A stretch of DNA of 64,000 bases, from the NCBI GenBank assembly GCA_903813345.2, contig CAIIXF020000010.1:7181169-7245168 (forward strand), read 5' to 3'. Made by a program: the position numbers and the translations under genes. Positions within the stretch are counted from its first letter, which is position 1. Every line of letters starts with the position of its first letter. This DNA is from Owenia fusiformis. Lineage: Eukaryota; Annelida; Polychaeta; Sabellida; Oweniidae. Below, one piece after another: positions 44,123 to 58,500 of this stretch. Below the pieces are notes generated by a model. The model did not search any database. It was not told the DNA's origin and saw nothing but the letters and a program-made list of their open reading frames with translations.

Positions 44123-46407
44123 AGCAGATAAGTAGGTCAATAAGTCTGAAAATACAATTGGTCAGAATGTACTAAAACCTGCTTGAAACTGAAAACTATT
44201 GCATGCTCTATTCCACACAATTTGGAAGCTTTTGAAATTCGCAGTAACAACGAATCAGCAGCCTGTATATAATCATTGCATAGAAAACACTTCATGTAGT
44301 GTTTATCAGATGTATTGAGTTGACCAAAATACTCCTTTGTTTACTACATACTGGACTACATACTTGCACCCTTACGTTACTGTACATATTGTAGAATTAG
44401 CCCATAAGAGCTTTGCAAAATCAACATCTTATACTATCAACGTAATAGACGGCTTGCCCAACCTTACAGGCAAACTATTATATACAAATTTGAAGATAAG
44501 ACTGATATTGTCACATTGAATTATGATAATAAGTAAATAACATTTTGTAATATTTTGCACGGGTATAACCATGCACAGTAGAATAATACACAGGGTTACC
44601 CTAAATTGTAGAAACATGAATATGTTTATAATTTATAATTAATTATTAATCCCAAGGATTTCACCTGTTCCCTTCCTGACCAAACCTTGTTTTATTTTTG
44701 ATTTTTACAATAAAACAAACTACTCTATCATTTTTATTTCCATTTATTGACATGAGAACTCAAATGATCAATGGGAAAACAATGCTAAACTTGCACACTG
44801 AAATAGGTATTCCAGCAGGCCTAGGAAAATATGGCTAGAAAAAGATGATACTCCTAAGGGCTACAGGTGGACAAACTATCCCCCCTGAAAAGTTTTTAAG
44901 GGTCAGATTACTAAATTCATGATTGCATTGAAAAGCTTTGAATGCTAATTTTCAAGAATGGATGTATTACAAAAGAAGAAAATATGAAGAATTCATATCG
45001 TTTATTTCGAGTGATTATTTAGTGTCAAGTTTTGTCTCTAGTGACAGCATGTTACTGAATATCTTATCAAGTGACCTAAACTACAGCAGCTAAAATAAGC
45101 ATACCGAAATATTATAATTTAGTATGATTCAGAGAAAGGGATTATACAGAGATTAGCAATTTATCTATTATCTTACAATTTAGCTCAATTCTTGAATTTG
45201 AAGATCTGCTGCTATATTGTTTAATATGCATTGTAACAGATCGATTTGATGGTAAGAACTAGTATGTGATATGATTGATTTTACCTTTTACCATTGCTAA
45301 GGAATATAATAATACCATTCCAATTAATGATAACTCACTTATTGTATTACTTCCGCTTGATACACATGCTGGAAGATAGGCTTTTAAAATTAGTAAACCA
45401 TAACCAAAACTATGGTTACCCTATAGTAGTGAAAGGCACATTAAAATGAATATCACCCCCTTCAATCTATTTTTACAGGTTTTTATGATTATTTCACGTT
45501 TTTCTATATTTTGCGTAACCAGGACGGTGAATTGTCTTCATTTTTCTTCAAACATTTTGTCTTACTAATATTTATTATATCTGTCAATTTCAAGAAAATC
45601 GCGCCGCTACGTTTGAAAATAATCCAAATTATGTCATTTTCCCCATTGGGCTCCATTATAAAAATGGAATTTTCTAACTTAATATTTTAAAATTCTACGA
45701 GGTGAAAAGTTGCATATTGAGTAGTTAGTTAATGTTATGGTGTAAAAAATTCAAAACAAAAAGGAATAAAGAAAAAATGCCACGGAGAAGTCTCATTGAC
45801 ATCTCTTTAATTGCTAAAATATAATTCTATACTGTCACCTCATCTACCTTTCCATCCATACATTTTCCTAAACCGAAATAGAGTTAACACACATTGGCAG
45901 CCACAACCCACCACCACTGGCCATAAGTTAGATGCATACATAATATGCCATCAATATGTATAGTTATTATTGAATTCTCATTTTTGTCACTAAACAACTT
46001 CATACACTTGTTTAAAGTGTCAGTTGATGTATAATTTATGTATCATGGTTTGACAATAAAGTATGTAGCTAACTAAAAAAATGTTAGCTAATAAAACGTC
46101 ATGGACTACCCCCTCCCCTTGTCTCGCAACAAGATGCATATTGAACAAAACAAAAGAATGGTGAGCTTATTAGCCTGGCTGCAGATGAATAGCCTGGCTG
46201 CAGAGAGTTTTTTCTTGATTGTATTGTCAGTACTAATTTCGATCCAAACAAACGGCGTTGATGATGCGTGTGTCCCGCACTGTTTCTTTCAAATATTAGG
46301 CATCATGGGACTTACCACTCATCCCCTATGGTTGGCAACTATCCCGCCTAATCGTAATTATTACCAAATCTATACACCAATAGAAAAGTACTTGTTCTGA
46401 GTAGAAG
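44123..46407. other. intergenic AT-rich stretch upstream of eEF2 copy B
   Basis: No gene recognised. The 99-codon open frame at 46101-46400 contains a short duplication (agcctggctgcaga twice) and no family motif. It overlaps the region expected to be the copy B promoter, so it is not called. Confidence 0.5.
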
Positions 46408-46444
46408 CCAATATATGCGAATGTACATGTACTATCGCCACGTG
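46408..46444 (+). promoter_or_regulatory. putative proximal promoter of eEF2 copy B
   Basis: A CCAAT box (46408-46412) and a CACGTG E-box in the context gcCACGTGac (46439-46444) lie about 135-170 bp before the proposed start codon. The same pair in the same order precedes copy A. This similarity supports the placement of exon 1. Confidence 0.4.
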
Positions 46445-46578
46445 ACTATTTTTAATAAGCTTACTTGGAATAAGTTCAAATAACCACCGAATCAGGCTCA
46501 TTCTCATCGACGTTTTGAAGCTGAAGGTGATAACATTTTGCTGTCATTGGATTTGAGGAATCAACAAATAGAAACAAG

Positions 46579-49500
46579 ATGGTAAGGACTTATTATTACA
46601 TTTTTGTCGTTGGAAAGATGTTTTAGTTTATATCCAATAGACTGAATACCTTGAGAATATTTAGTCGATTGATCATCTCCATCCTGTTGAAAAAACAAGA
46701 AATTTTCTGCACATAATAATCAATTTTTAAGTAGTAAGGTTCAGTTAAATGCTATTAAAAGTAACACAGCATATTGTCAAATGGAAATAAAGCGAGGGGA
46801 TCGAAGTAACAAATATGCAAATTAATTTACTCCATATCGGCCATTTTGAATGGCACTCTCTATTTAAACAAATATTTTTCAATCCGAAATTTTAAAATAT
46901 GTCGGCTATGGTCTGAATATTTTCATTCAAAATTTAAAAAAAATTCAGACGAGAAGATATAGCAGTGGCGTAGCCAGGATTTGGTGACCAGGGGTTCTAT
47001 TTTTATGTTATCCACAAATCTCCCCCTTCATCGGTGTACCTCACATGAAAGCATTTTTGTATTTGTCATACATACAATTTGCACCCCTCCAAAAGTTTGG
47101 CAACCGTAACACCCCAATTGAGCGTTTTTTGGTGAATCTTTTACTGAAAAGATATTGAAATCTGGGGGAAAATCATATATATTACTAGAACATTTGTTTA
47201 GTGAAATCCAAATCAAGAGTTAGCATATATATTCTTAACGAGCTATTTATTTTGAAATCCTCATTCCTAATTCATTCTTTAGAGTCCATTCAAAGATATG
47301 TCAAATTCTGAAACATGTCATTCCCACACTTTAATACTGAGATTAGATGAATTTTTTGAAAAGATTTCAAATCAAAAGATTTTTATTTCATTTTGTAATA
47401 GAGGTGTGCTCGACCTCTAAAATTAAACATTTCTTTTAAATTCCAATGCCTCTCAACGAAAAACACCTTGTGCTGAAAACACCTATTTGTTCTTTCTTTG
47501 AATTGAAAATAAAAATTAATCTGTACTTAATAACTTTGAAAACATTCCATTCTCTATCACCGTTCCGCTGTTTTTTTTATTACTAATGACGAGAATCATG
47601 AACGTTTTGAGAAATGAAAACATTTTAGATGAATTTGTGAATCATCATAAACTTTAATTTGTTTTTGAGAAATGAACATTTTAATATTTTCTTAAAGAAT
47701 GCTGTCAAATCCTTTTTTGGACACACGATTTGAAACCTGTTCAAGGCTAATCCTCTCGTCTTTCTGGCAAATACACTCCCCCTCCAAAGGTTTGGCAACC
47801 TTAACTCCCCCATTGAACTAAGTGTTAAAGCCTCTTTATTTTTGAAATTTTATTTACATTACCTCACGCCCGGTGATCGTACAAAATGGATGGAGGGGGA
47901 TTTGGCGATTTCTGTAAGAAAACTCAACAAATTTGGAAGATTTTTTTTTTTAAGAGAAATTGAATTGAATTGCCAAATGAATGGGCGCAGTGCATGACAA
48001 AATATGTTAGGTCATCTTTTTTTGAACTGATACCCTTCTAAGATATGAGATCTATTAGAAAAGGCGCATCATCACCAACGTGTAATTTAAGTCTATGTTT
48101 TTGCTATAAATCGGGCAACAATGGTCTACACGACCTGTAATAAATAGGTATAAGGGACGTTATTATCACAATACTAATGACATTGCTCACTTTTTTTAAG
48201 TTAGTTTCCATGCGTTATACAAATAAGCCACACGGTGAACAGAATCGCACCCTTGAACAGAATACACTTTTCGGGATGGAAAATCCAAAATGGCCACCTT
48301 AACATTTACCCAGAATGCCGAAAAACTAATGAGTTATAAACTTTCATAGGTAGAAACATCCCTGGAAATTTCAAATGAATCCCTCAAACGGTTTGGCTGG
48401 AAACCTGTAGCAAGCCTTCAAAGACACGATTTTAGGACGAAAAATCCAAAATGGCCGCCTTAACATTTACCAAGAATGACGAAAAACTAATCAGTTCTAA
48501 ACTTTCATAGGTAGAAACATCCCTGAGAATTTCAAATGAATCCCTCAAACGGTTTGGCTGGAAACCTGTAGACAAGCCTTGACAGACAAGATTTTAGGAC
48601 AGAAAATCCAAAATGGCCGCCTTAACATTTACCAAGAATGCCGAAAAACTAATCAGTTCTAAACTTTCATAGGTAGAAACATCCCTGAGAATTTCAAATG
48701 AATCCCTCAAATGGTTTGGCTTGAAACCTGTAGACAAGCCTTGACAGACAAGATTTTAGGACGGAAAATCCAAAATGGCCGCCTTAACATTTACCCAGAA
48801 TGCCGAAAAACTAATCAGTTCTAAACTTTCATAGGTAGAAACATCCCTAAGAATTTCAAATGAATCCCTCAAACGGTTTGGCTGGAAACCTGTAGACAAG
48901 CCTTGACAGACAAGATTTTAGGACGGAAAATCCAAAATGGCCGCCTTAACATTTACCCAGAATGCCGAAAAACTAATCAGTTCTAAACTTTCATAGGTAG
49001 AAACATCCTTGAGAATTTCAAATGAATCCCTCAAACGGTTTGGCTGGAAACCTGTAGACAAGCCTTGACAGACAAGATTTTAGGACGGAAAATCCAAAAT
49101 GGCCGCCTTAACATTTACCCAGAATGCCGAAAAACTAATCAGTTCTAAACTTTCATAGGTAGAAACATCCCTGAGAATTTCAAATGAATCCCTCAAACGG
49201 TTTGGCTGGAAACGTGTAGACAAGATTATTCGGGACGCCCGCCCAACCGCCCGCCCGGCAAACTGATTACAATATAGCACCTTCGGGTGCGATAAAAAAT
49301 AATCGATATAAATTAATATTGGATGGAAAAGTACATGCTATAAAATATAATGACTGAATGATATCAACAGACTTACACTTCTAACATGTCTAACCCCCCT
49401 ATCACACCAAACTAGTTCTTACCCGTTCTTGCCAGTCCTACGAAAATGTCTTAAAACGGGCTCAATCTGGCTGCGGTCGGGATATATGTCTAAAATAATT

Positions 49501-52500
49501 AGCTACTTCGGTCATAAACAGTCTTCAATACGTCCATCTCATTCGCAGTTCGTTCAGGTCGCACCACGTCGGTGGGCAACGTAGTATAAACCGTCCCTTA
49601 GTCTAGAAGGTCATCATGACCTGATTACAGAACGGTATGGTCGCCATCGAATTTTGAATCGATTCAAAATTTTAAATCACATTCCCCGTCCGGGAAAGTC
49701 CATGAAGTTCGTAAACAGACCGTAGAACGTTGTAGCTACGTTCATCCAGTTCGCACACAGTTTAAAACCGATTGACTAAACGATCACAAGAAAATTTTGA
49801 GCATGCTCTAAGTTCTGGAGGACCTACTCGTTCTAGTAGTTTCATGAAGTTTGTAAACAGATCCCAAACGGTTCTTAGTTGGTTCTTAGTACGTCAAATC
49901 CGTTCGTGCACAGTTTAAGCCCGTTTTCGAGAACGTAGTCAGAACGAGTTTGGTGTGATAGTAGGGTTACATAAGTATAAGAAATGCAAGAAATTGTTAA
50001 CGTTGGGAAATGATTGATGGCCATTCAAAGTGGATAAGTGAACTTACCAGTGTAACCAAATGCCAGATGCATACATGGTTATAAGCATAAGTTACCCATA
50101 GCAGTTTAATGCGAATGGGATCTCCACTAGCACTGTCCCACTACAACTAAATCTACAGTTCTGGCTCCCAATGAACCGTGCATCTTATCCTCTCTATTGT
50201 CTTTCATGCACCGTGATCTTTACGTTACGGAGTAGTGATTAGAGAGGTTTCGCACAACGGGTTAGCTAACACGTATCCGCATCCGTATCTCGTAACTTTA
50301 ACGAAAAATTATTTCGATAATTGTTTCGCAGTTAGTTTTTTGAAGTACGTAATTATAAACGCATCTCAATCCGTGTTTAATAGTAGTGAAAACTAGGGTC
50401 AAATAAAAGAATTCATCTGCACTAGATTTTCAATACACCATTGAGAGTGTCAGCTTTCAGTATCACAACTCCATAAGTATTATTGGTGAATGCAAAAATA
50501 CATATTAACCCTTTCATCCCCAAGGGGTCATTTATTAATTTCATGAAATCAATTTCAAAATGAAGAATATCCCTTAGGCAAGAAAATATAATTTCTACGT
50601 TTTGTCAAACTATACTTTTGGGAATATTTTGAACACAGATAGGCTGAAATAGTGGTTATTGAGTGAACTGCATTATGCTACAAAATGCGTAAACATTTCT
50701 GTTTTCGGAGAAATGATATTTGATATTTGAAATTAGTGTGTACATTTGCGTTTACTTATTTTTTCCTGAGAATATTAAGAATGCAGCAAGTGCGTTTTGA
50801 AAGATATATTTGTGTCACTTTCTATGATCAAATATGTTACTTTGCTTCCACCAAGTCGGTATTTTTTACTTATCTGATCCATGGGCTTTCAATGAGAACA
50901 ATATGTCACAACCCAATGAAACAAACAAAGACAAACAATGCAACCAATTGTTGAACTAACTCAACACAATTGTGCACAACTCAACACTAAACAATTTAAA
51001 CACAATCGGGCACAACCAATTAAACACACCTAAAATAACAACCACGAAAACACAACGAACTGTGAAATTATCACCACACAATTTGGCACAACCCAATGAT
51101 AAACCAACAAAAGCAAACACAGCCCATTGTTCAAGTAACACAACACAATTTTCCAATACCCAAAACCAAACAATCAAAACAAAATCAGGCACACGAATAT
51201 ACACAACTAACTTACTCCAATTACTCCAATTGGAGGCAACGCCAATCACACAACACAATCAGACACAACCAGACACCTCACCCGACTAGCTACAACCAGC
51301 TACCCAACCAACATAACAAATTCACAAGAGAACACAACCCATTACAAAATTAACATAACACAATTGGGCACAACCCGATACATAATCAACAGACTAACAA
51401 CCATCAAAAGACAACCGACTGTCAAACTGACACAACACAATTCGGCAATATCTACCTGACAGTAACCCACCATTACACAACAAGGCTCAACTAAATACTA
51501 ATCGATTTAATCAACCCATCAAAACACAATCAGGCACAACCAATAAACCACAATGAAACGTTGATTCCGAAATTTTATGATCATCCTGAGCACTTTTCGG
51601 GAGTTCTTTTAGCCAAAATTGTCAAAAAGCTCCCCCTTGACAAAAAGCTGGATACGAGACGCCACATTTAGACTCAATATCACATTCACATTCGAGGACA
51701 GGACCAAGCTGCTATACTCAAACAAGTCCAAACCCTGCGCTATATGAATTTAGGGCGTGACTTGGGGCACAAAATATAAATTCAGGTGGCCTATATAGCT
51801 GCTAACAACTGGTTTGATGTCCCTAAGAAAATGACTACGGTATTACTATTGACCCTAGAAATTATAGACCGTACGGCTGCCTATCAATAAGTATGACAAA
51901 GCTTTATTCGTAAAAATGGCAGGCCACCCACAAATAATCAAATTTATTGACAGATAAGCCTATTGCTTCATCAAAATTGGCATGATATACATGATAACAT
52001 ATGTGGGTTACTAAAATTATACATTTAGGGAAAAATTTATTAAGATTTAAAGGACAAAATAGTTACGGAAACAAGTACGCACAGAAAGCGTTAGTTTACG
52101 TACTTTCGGTATTGCTGTCGGTTAAATGTATTAAGTGCACTTTTTCTCCATCGATACGTTACGGAGTTTGATACGGGTAGCTAAAACGTCGTGCGAAACA
52201 TGTACACTGTAATTATTGGCATACCGTTCCACACAGTGTAAAATGAATTAAACATAACATTTGAAAACCTCGATTTATGTCAAACAATAAACAAAGTCAT
52301 TCACCTTTAGTCAAATTATACACAACATACTGTGCTTGTTAATTTGGTGATACCTTTAGAACTAAAATCAATATGATCGAAGGATAAAATGTGATACGTA
52401 AATGACCAACGTAGAAAAGCCTCATTTTTTGTGTTTTCTGTATCCCTTCACGTAGAAATTGAACTGACTACGCATAAATCTGGTAAATACGTTACGGCTA

Positions 52501-55500
52501 CGGATCCGTTGAGCTAAAAATCGTTTTGCGAAACCTCTCTAGTACTAGTATGTCCGGGTTACGCTAAACGCCAGTGATATATGGGTGGAACAAATAGTGA
52601 TTGCCACATTTTCGGGAAATAGTGTAAAACTTTTCCCCTCGGGAATATCCTGTCCACTCGCATGTTCCCTCGGCCTGCCCCTTGGGAGCATGTCGGCAGA
52701 CAGGATATTCCCTCTGGGAAATTATTTTGCACAATTTCCCTCAATGGCAGTCACTATTTGTACAATAGAACGATTCGTGATACCATTTACATCTCCAATA
52801 TTGAAGAAACAATTCAAATGTTGATGTACTGATTACGTAATTTGCTTGTTTTTAGAAAAATTATGTCAAATTTATAGCTGAGAAACCTAAAACATACACA
52901 TTATAACACGAAGTCTTTAACAAATACTGTAATTTGTCAATTTTTCAGGTGAATTTTACGGTGGATCAAATCCGTGCGATCATGGACAAGAAGAACAACA
53001 TTCGCAATATGTGTGTTATTGCCCATATGGATCATGGTAAATCAACGCTTATTGATTCCCTTGTGACAAAAGCAGGTATCATCGCTCAGGCAAAGGCGGG
53101 AGAGATGAGATTTACTGATACCAGGAAGGATGAACAGGAAAGATGTATCACAATCAAGTCAACGTAAGTCTAAAGACAAATAACGAATTAAAACAGCTTC
53201 CACCAACAATAATGATTGTGTTTCTAAATGCATGCCAGCAATTTTTCAATACAAAAAGAAAATTTTAGGCCATCGTTTGAATATTACATGCCCAGGGTTA
53301 TATGTCACGTCATGGTTGTAGATTATGTAGATTTCTACTGTGGCATGGTTATTTCTATCACTTTGTTCGAATGATTTTGCTACCCCGGAGAGATGCTAGT
53401 GCATTTACAATACAGAAATAAATACGACCAGTAACATTGATTGCTTTTATTAGCATTTCTTTTTCACCAATTCTATCCATTTCAGCATTCTTTTGCAAAA
53501 CGAAGTCTTACTTTTGATCTTCATAATATTTCCAATCGATTGATAAGTATTTGATCTTTCATTAGACACCAAAAAACAACCCAGGCAGATCACACCAGGG
53601 TTTACAATAAATTATAGAAAAAAATTTTCGATCTATCAATCTTTATACGTCAAGTTTTTAGTAATGTCAATGAATGATGGCGATTTATTCATTTTTGATA
53701 GAATTGTCAAGCGCACGCCATCTTTTAAATCAACAGTTAGTGAAAAACATACACTTTGTGAATAAATCATGCACTTCTATAGATCTCTGAACTTCAAATG
53801 CTGTTTTCTATGCGTGTTATATTTTTTCTCACTTCAGTTTTAACCCAAATTAAGATTAGTATCATATTTGATTAAGTGTGCGAGTTACCTGTCTCAAAGA
53901 TTGTTTCATCCTTTTTCTTCAAAAATATGCACAGTTCCTGTTTAATCAGCACACATTGTGACAGTTCTCCATGCCTTTGTATATTTTTAGTGCTGGGTCT
54001 ATGTACTATGAATTGTCTGAGGGCGACATGAAATTTATGAATGAGAATACAGACGGCAATGCGTTCCTGGTCAATAGCATTGATACTCCTGGGCACGTTG
54101 ACTTTTCATCTGAGGTTACTGCAGCCCTACGTGTCACCGATGGTGCCCTTGTAGTTGTTGACTGCATATCTGGTAAATGTCATGTTCTTTATATATTGAA
54201 AAACTCATGCACTGCACTGCCTAGGTTATAATTTCAATTTTCTGTAATAAAAAAGTGTCAAATTGAATAGCGACCCGACATATCTATATTATTTTGGTTT
54301 TGTTAAAATTTGATGAGACCAGCAATATAATCATGCTTTGAAAAAAAGGCGCACTCAATCTCAGTTTCATTTACATTTGAATTTTCTCTCGCTGAAATAA
54401 TTTCTTCACTTGATTTTATTTTGAATTTTCTCTCCATAAAATACTTTCTTCACTTGCTTTTATTTTGAATTTTTATCCCTCTGAAATATTTTCTTCACTT
54501 GCTTTTATTACCGGCATTTCCCTATTAAACTTTTATAACCGTTCCCAAGGCTTACTCCTACATCATTTGTGTCCCATTGGTTTTCGAACCTGAGAGGGAC
54601 TTTGTGGATGTTAGGTGACCCGTCTCCTAACCCTTGACGAACAACTTCTACATGGGTTTCATTGTAAGACGATGACTGTCTTGTCCCAACAAGTTTGATG
54701 CGTCGTGGTCACGTTTTCTGCTGTTTCTTTGGACGCTTCTCTCGGGTTTCTGTTTTGTGCATTTCGCTTGTCGGAAAATTTCTTTTACTGCTGCTTTACA
54801 CCGGCGGATAGAATATGGCACTGAGTGAAGATCAATCGGTAGCACTGATATGATTTTTATATTCGGTACATTAGTCGATTTGCTCGGAAATGGGCCAGCT
54901 GTTTTTTAAAAAATAGTTTCCAACATTTTACATTTTGTATACGTTACTGCTACTTTAAGGTGTGGGTGTCCAGACTGAAACTGTGTTGCGTCAAGCTATT
55001 GCTGAACGTATCAAGCCTGTCCTTTTCATGAACAAGATGGATAGGGCTTTATTAGAGCTACAGCTGGAACAAGAGGATCTCTACCAAACATTTCAAAGGA
55101 TAATCGAGTCTACAAACGTAATCATTGCTACGTACTCAGATGATGATGGTCCAATGGGGCAAATTCAAGTGGATCCTGCCAAAGGAACCGTTGGATTCGG
55201 ATCCGCTCTTCACGAATGGGCTTTTACCTTGAAACAATTTGCTGAAATATATGCTGGTAAATTCAAAATTGAGCCATTGGATCTTATGAAACGATTATGG
55301 GGTGACCAATACTTCAGTGCCAAAGAAGGGAAATGGAACAACGTTGGAGGGGATGGATATGTTCGTGGCTTCAACCAGTTCGTTCTTGACCCTATCTACA
55401 AGGTAAGTTAACATAACTTTAGATGATCTTTCCAATGGTATATCACACTAGGTACCATCTATTAAGGTTTTAGCTATAGCAGGGGGACGGGGCTTATTTG

Positions 55501-58500
55501 ACACCCTGTAATATCTAAGAGGTAACTGCAATTAATCGCCTTGCATGTATCTTCCGACGTAACTGATGCATATCATCACATTCCCTGATGATTATATCTT
55601 TTTTGACTTTACTGCTGCATATCATCACATTTTTGATGAATATCAAAACCATTTTTTCTCAACGTTTCTTGAATTCGGCCAGGTCTTGTTGGTGGTTTTA
55701 TAAACAACTGAGCAATATCTAACGAGGGGCAAAATCATTTTAGCCATAGCCACAGTCAGTCAAGGAAGAGCAATAAGTCCTCTTTTATCGATACCTGACC
55801 CCTGACGATGACAGTTCATATCTTAAAACGTATTAGGACCCATTTTTAGCATATGTCATTTTCTATTATAAAAACTATTCATTGACTCCATTTCCATTAC
55901 CAATGTTTATACATTTATAGCTGAGAAACCTAACGACTGTTTTATCGTTAAAATTACATGGCATGCAAAAAATTAATATCCTTCACATTTAAAACAACAT
56001 ATAATCTGAAATAATTATCACGGTGTGCTATAGAAATAATTTTTGGTTTTTAGTCGTCGTTGCTCGTCTTAACCACTACCATTCGAAATTGGTGCTAGCA
56101 CTACGTAAAGGGTGAAGTCAAATAAAAAGATGCTAACTGGTAATACAATGATGAGAACTTTAGTAGGAGCATAAACGAATTGAATACGACATATTGAAGG
56201 GGTTTGGATTTGTTTTCTTAGCCTGATGTGTAGATCTAAGGGAGAATCCAAATAAGACAATACAAATTAATGCCTTACAAGGCAAGGTGTTAAATCCATG
56301 ATCCAGAATAAATTCATAAATAAGGTGCATGGGTGTGTTCTAATTCCAGATGACCGATGCCGTAATGAATTTCAAAAAAGATTTTACAAACAAATTGTTG
56401 GAAAAGCTTAACATAAAATTGACTCAGGAAGAGAAGGAGTTGGAAGGAAAGCCTCTTTTGAAACGTATAATGCAAAAATGGTTGCCCGCAGGAGAGACAC
56501 TGTTGCAGATGATATGCATCCATCTTCCCTCTCCAGTAACAGCCCAAAAGTACCGTATGGAGCTGCTTTACGAGGGTCCCAAAGACGACGCTGCTGCTCT
56601 TGGTGAGTTCTGCCCTCTGGTACTTTATTCTGTCTCAAACAACGCACATATTAATATTATTTCAGAAATGATATCATTTTAACAAAGGAAATAAAGAATG
56701 TAGTAATGAAGGATATATTCTTCGGTGCATAACATTGTCAATTGTCTCAGTGATGCACAAATAGAACCTACATTTGATTACAAAAATATGAAGGGCCCGA
56801 TAGCAAACAATTTTGCGTAGCTTAATTTTGACTATTAAATCACATTAGAATTACACTACATAAGGATAATATCAACGTGCATAAAATACTTGTTATTGAA
56901 ACTGCATAAATGACGTTGGATTATACCAATGTGTCATGGATTCGAACCAATTCCAAACGATTTGTGAATATCTTCATAGATAATGTTTTCCAGCTCCAAA
57001 AAGGTAATGGTATTTTAGCATAGTAATATGCAATTTGCATGTTATATCATTTTTATTTTGTTTTATTAATTGTTCGCTTAAATATTGGATTTATTTGATT
57101 GTTTTCAAGAGACAAATAAACTATAAACTATCAATAAGCTCTAAACTAATATGATAACGCAAACTATGAAATCTTTTTTAGGGATCAGGGATTGTGACGC
57201 CGAAGCACCTCTAATGATGTATGTCTCCAAAATGGTACCATCTTCAGACAAGGGAAGATTCTACGCCTTTGGTCGTGTTTTCTCTGGTAAAGTAGCTACT
57301 GGCTTAAAGACCAGAATTATGGGTCCTGCTTTTACCCCAGGAAAGAAGGAAGATTTGTTTAACAAGAGTGTCCAGAGGTAACAATAAACATATTTGTATA
57401 TTTAATTTTTTTTTTTAATTTTGATAATTCTTTGGTTAATTTTTCCTTAATCGTCTTATGTATGTAGCTATTGACTAGACATAATACAGTATAATGACTT
57501 ATTTAAAGGACCATTCTCATGATGGGACGTTACACAGAGCCCATTGAAGATGTACCCTGTGGCAACATCTGTGGTCTGGTTGGTGTAGATCAGTTCCTTG
57601 TCAAAACTGGTACGCTCACGACATTCGAGGAGGCCCACAATATGAAGGTAAAGAGTATTAATGACATATCTTCTCCCATGTCTCCATATTGGAAAATACT
57701 ATGTATCTCATACTTGAGTGGGTTTGGGGTAGATATCACCCGGGAATATATATCGTATCTGAGGAGCGGGCAGGATATATTGTATATGTCCCGCTCCAGG
57801 CCAAATGCGGGCAGATATAATATATCCATCCCGCTTCAGGGAATTTTTCAAAAGTTTTAAAAAGTTTAAATATCAAAAGTTTAAATCTTTTAATTACAAA
57901 ATTATTTTTTTTAAGTTTAAATGTTACAATTTCATTGTATTGAACAAAAAGAATATTACGAAAATGTTAAATATAAATATCTTGTCATTTGAAAAGGTGG
58001 AAAAGGTTATATCTACCCTAAACCCACTCAAGTATGAGATACACCAGTTATTCACGGTCGGTTTGGATACATGGAATATCCCTTGGGATATACAATACAT
58101 CTTCCCTCGATCCCTTCGGTCCCTCGGGAAGATATATTATATATCCCTCGGGATATTCCCTGTATCCAAAACCTCCCAGTGCATAACCCCTATATATGCG
58201 CTATATATGCGCTACCGTAACATCTTGGATTTCCAAGGTATGATGTGTTCATATTGAAAATCAAACTGGGAAACGAGTACGCTACCGTAATGTACTAGAT
58301 AAGATCTCACTAGCTATAAATGATATTCAAGTTTTTACAGTAAGATCTAAAATCTGCCATTCGGTGCTATATATTTTGTTCATTGATATCGTTACTATGT
58401 TCGTGTTGAAGGCAGATAGTCATTATTATAGGAGGGGGTGTATAGGGATATTGTATATCGTATAAGGGGGTGAAATTTTATTTTATATTGTGTAAGAGGG

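Noticed and set aside
46101-46400. 99-codon open frame before eEF2 B
   Set aside because: It has a short internal duplication, no recognisable motif, and overlaps the likely promoter of copy B.
39041-49298. One 10-kb transposon bounded by the inverted satellite elements
   Set aside because: Each copy has both outer ends of the element, so these are two separate copies in opposite orientation. The interval holds unrelated relics and the proposed eEF2 B first exon.
50956-51353. Thr/Asn/Gln-rich and complementary Val/Leu-rich open frames
   Set aside because: They are explained by the A/C-rich repeat, which avoids stop codons on both strands by composition.
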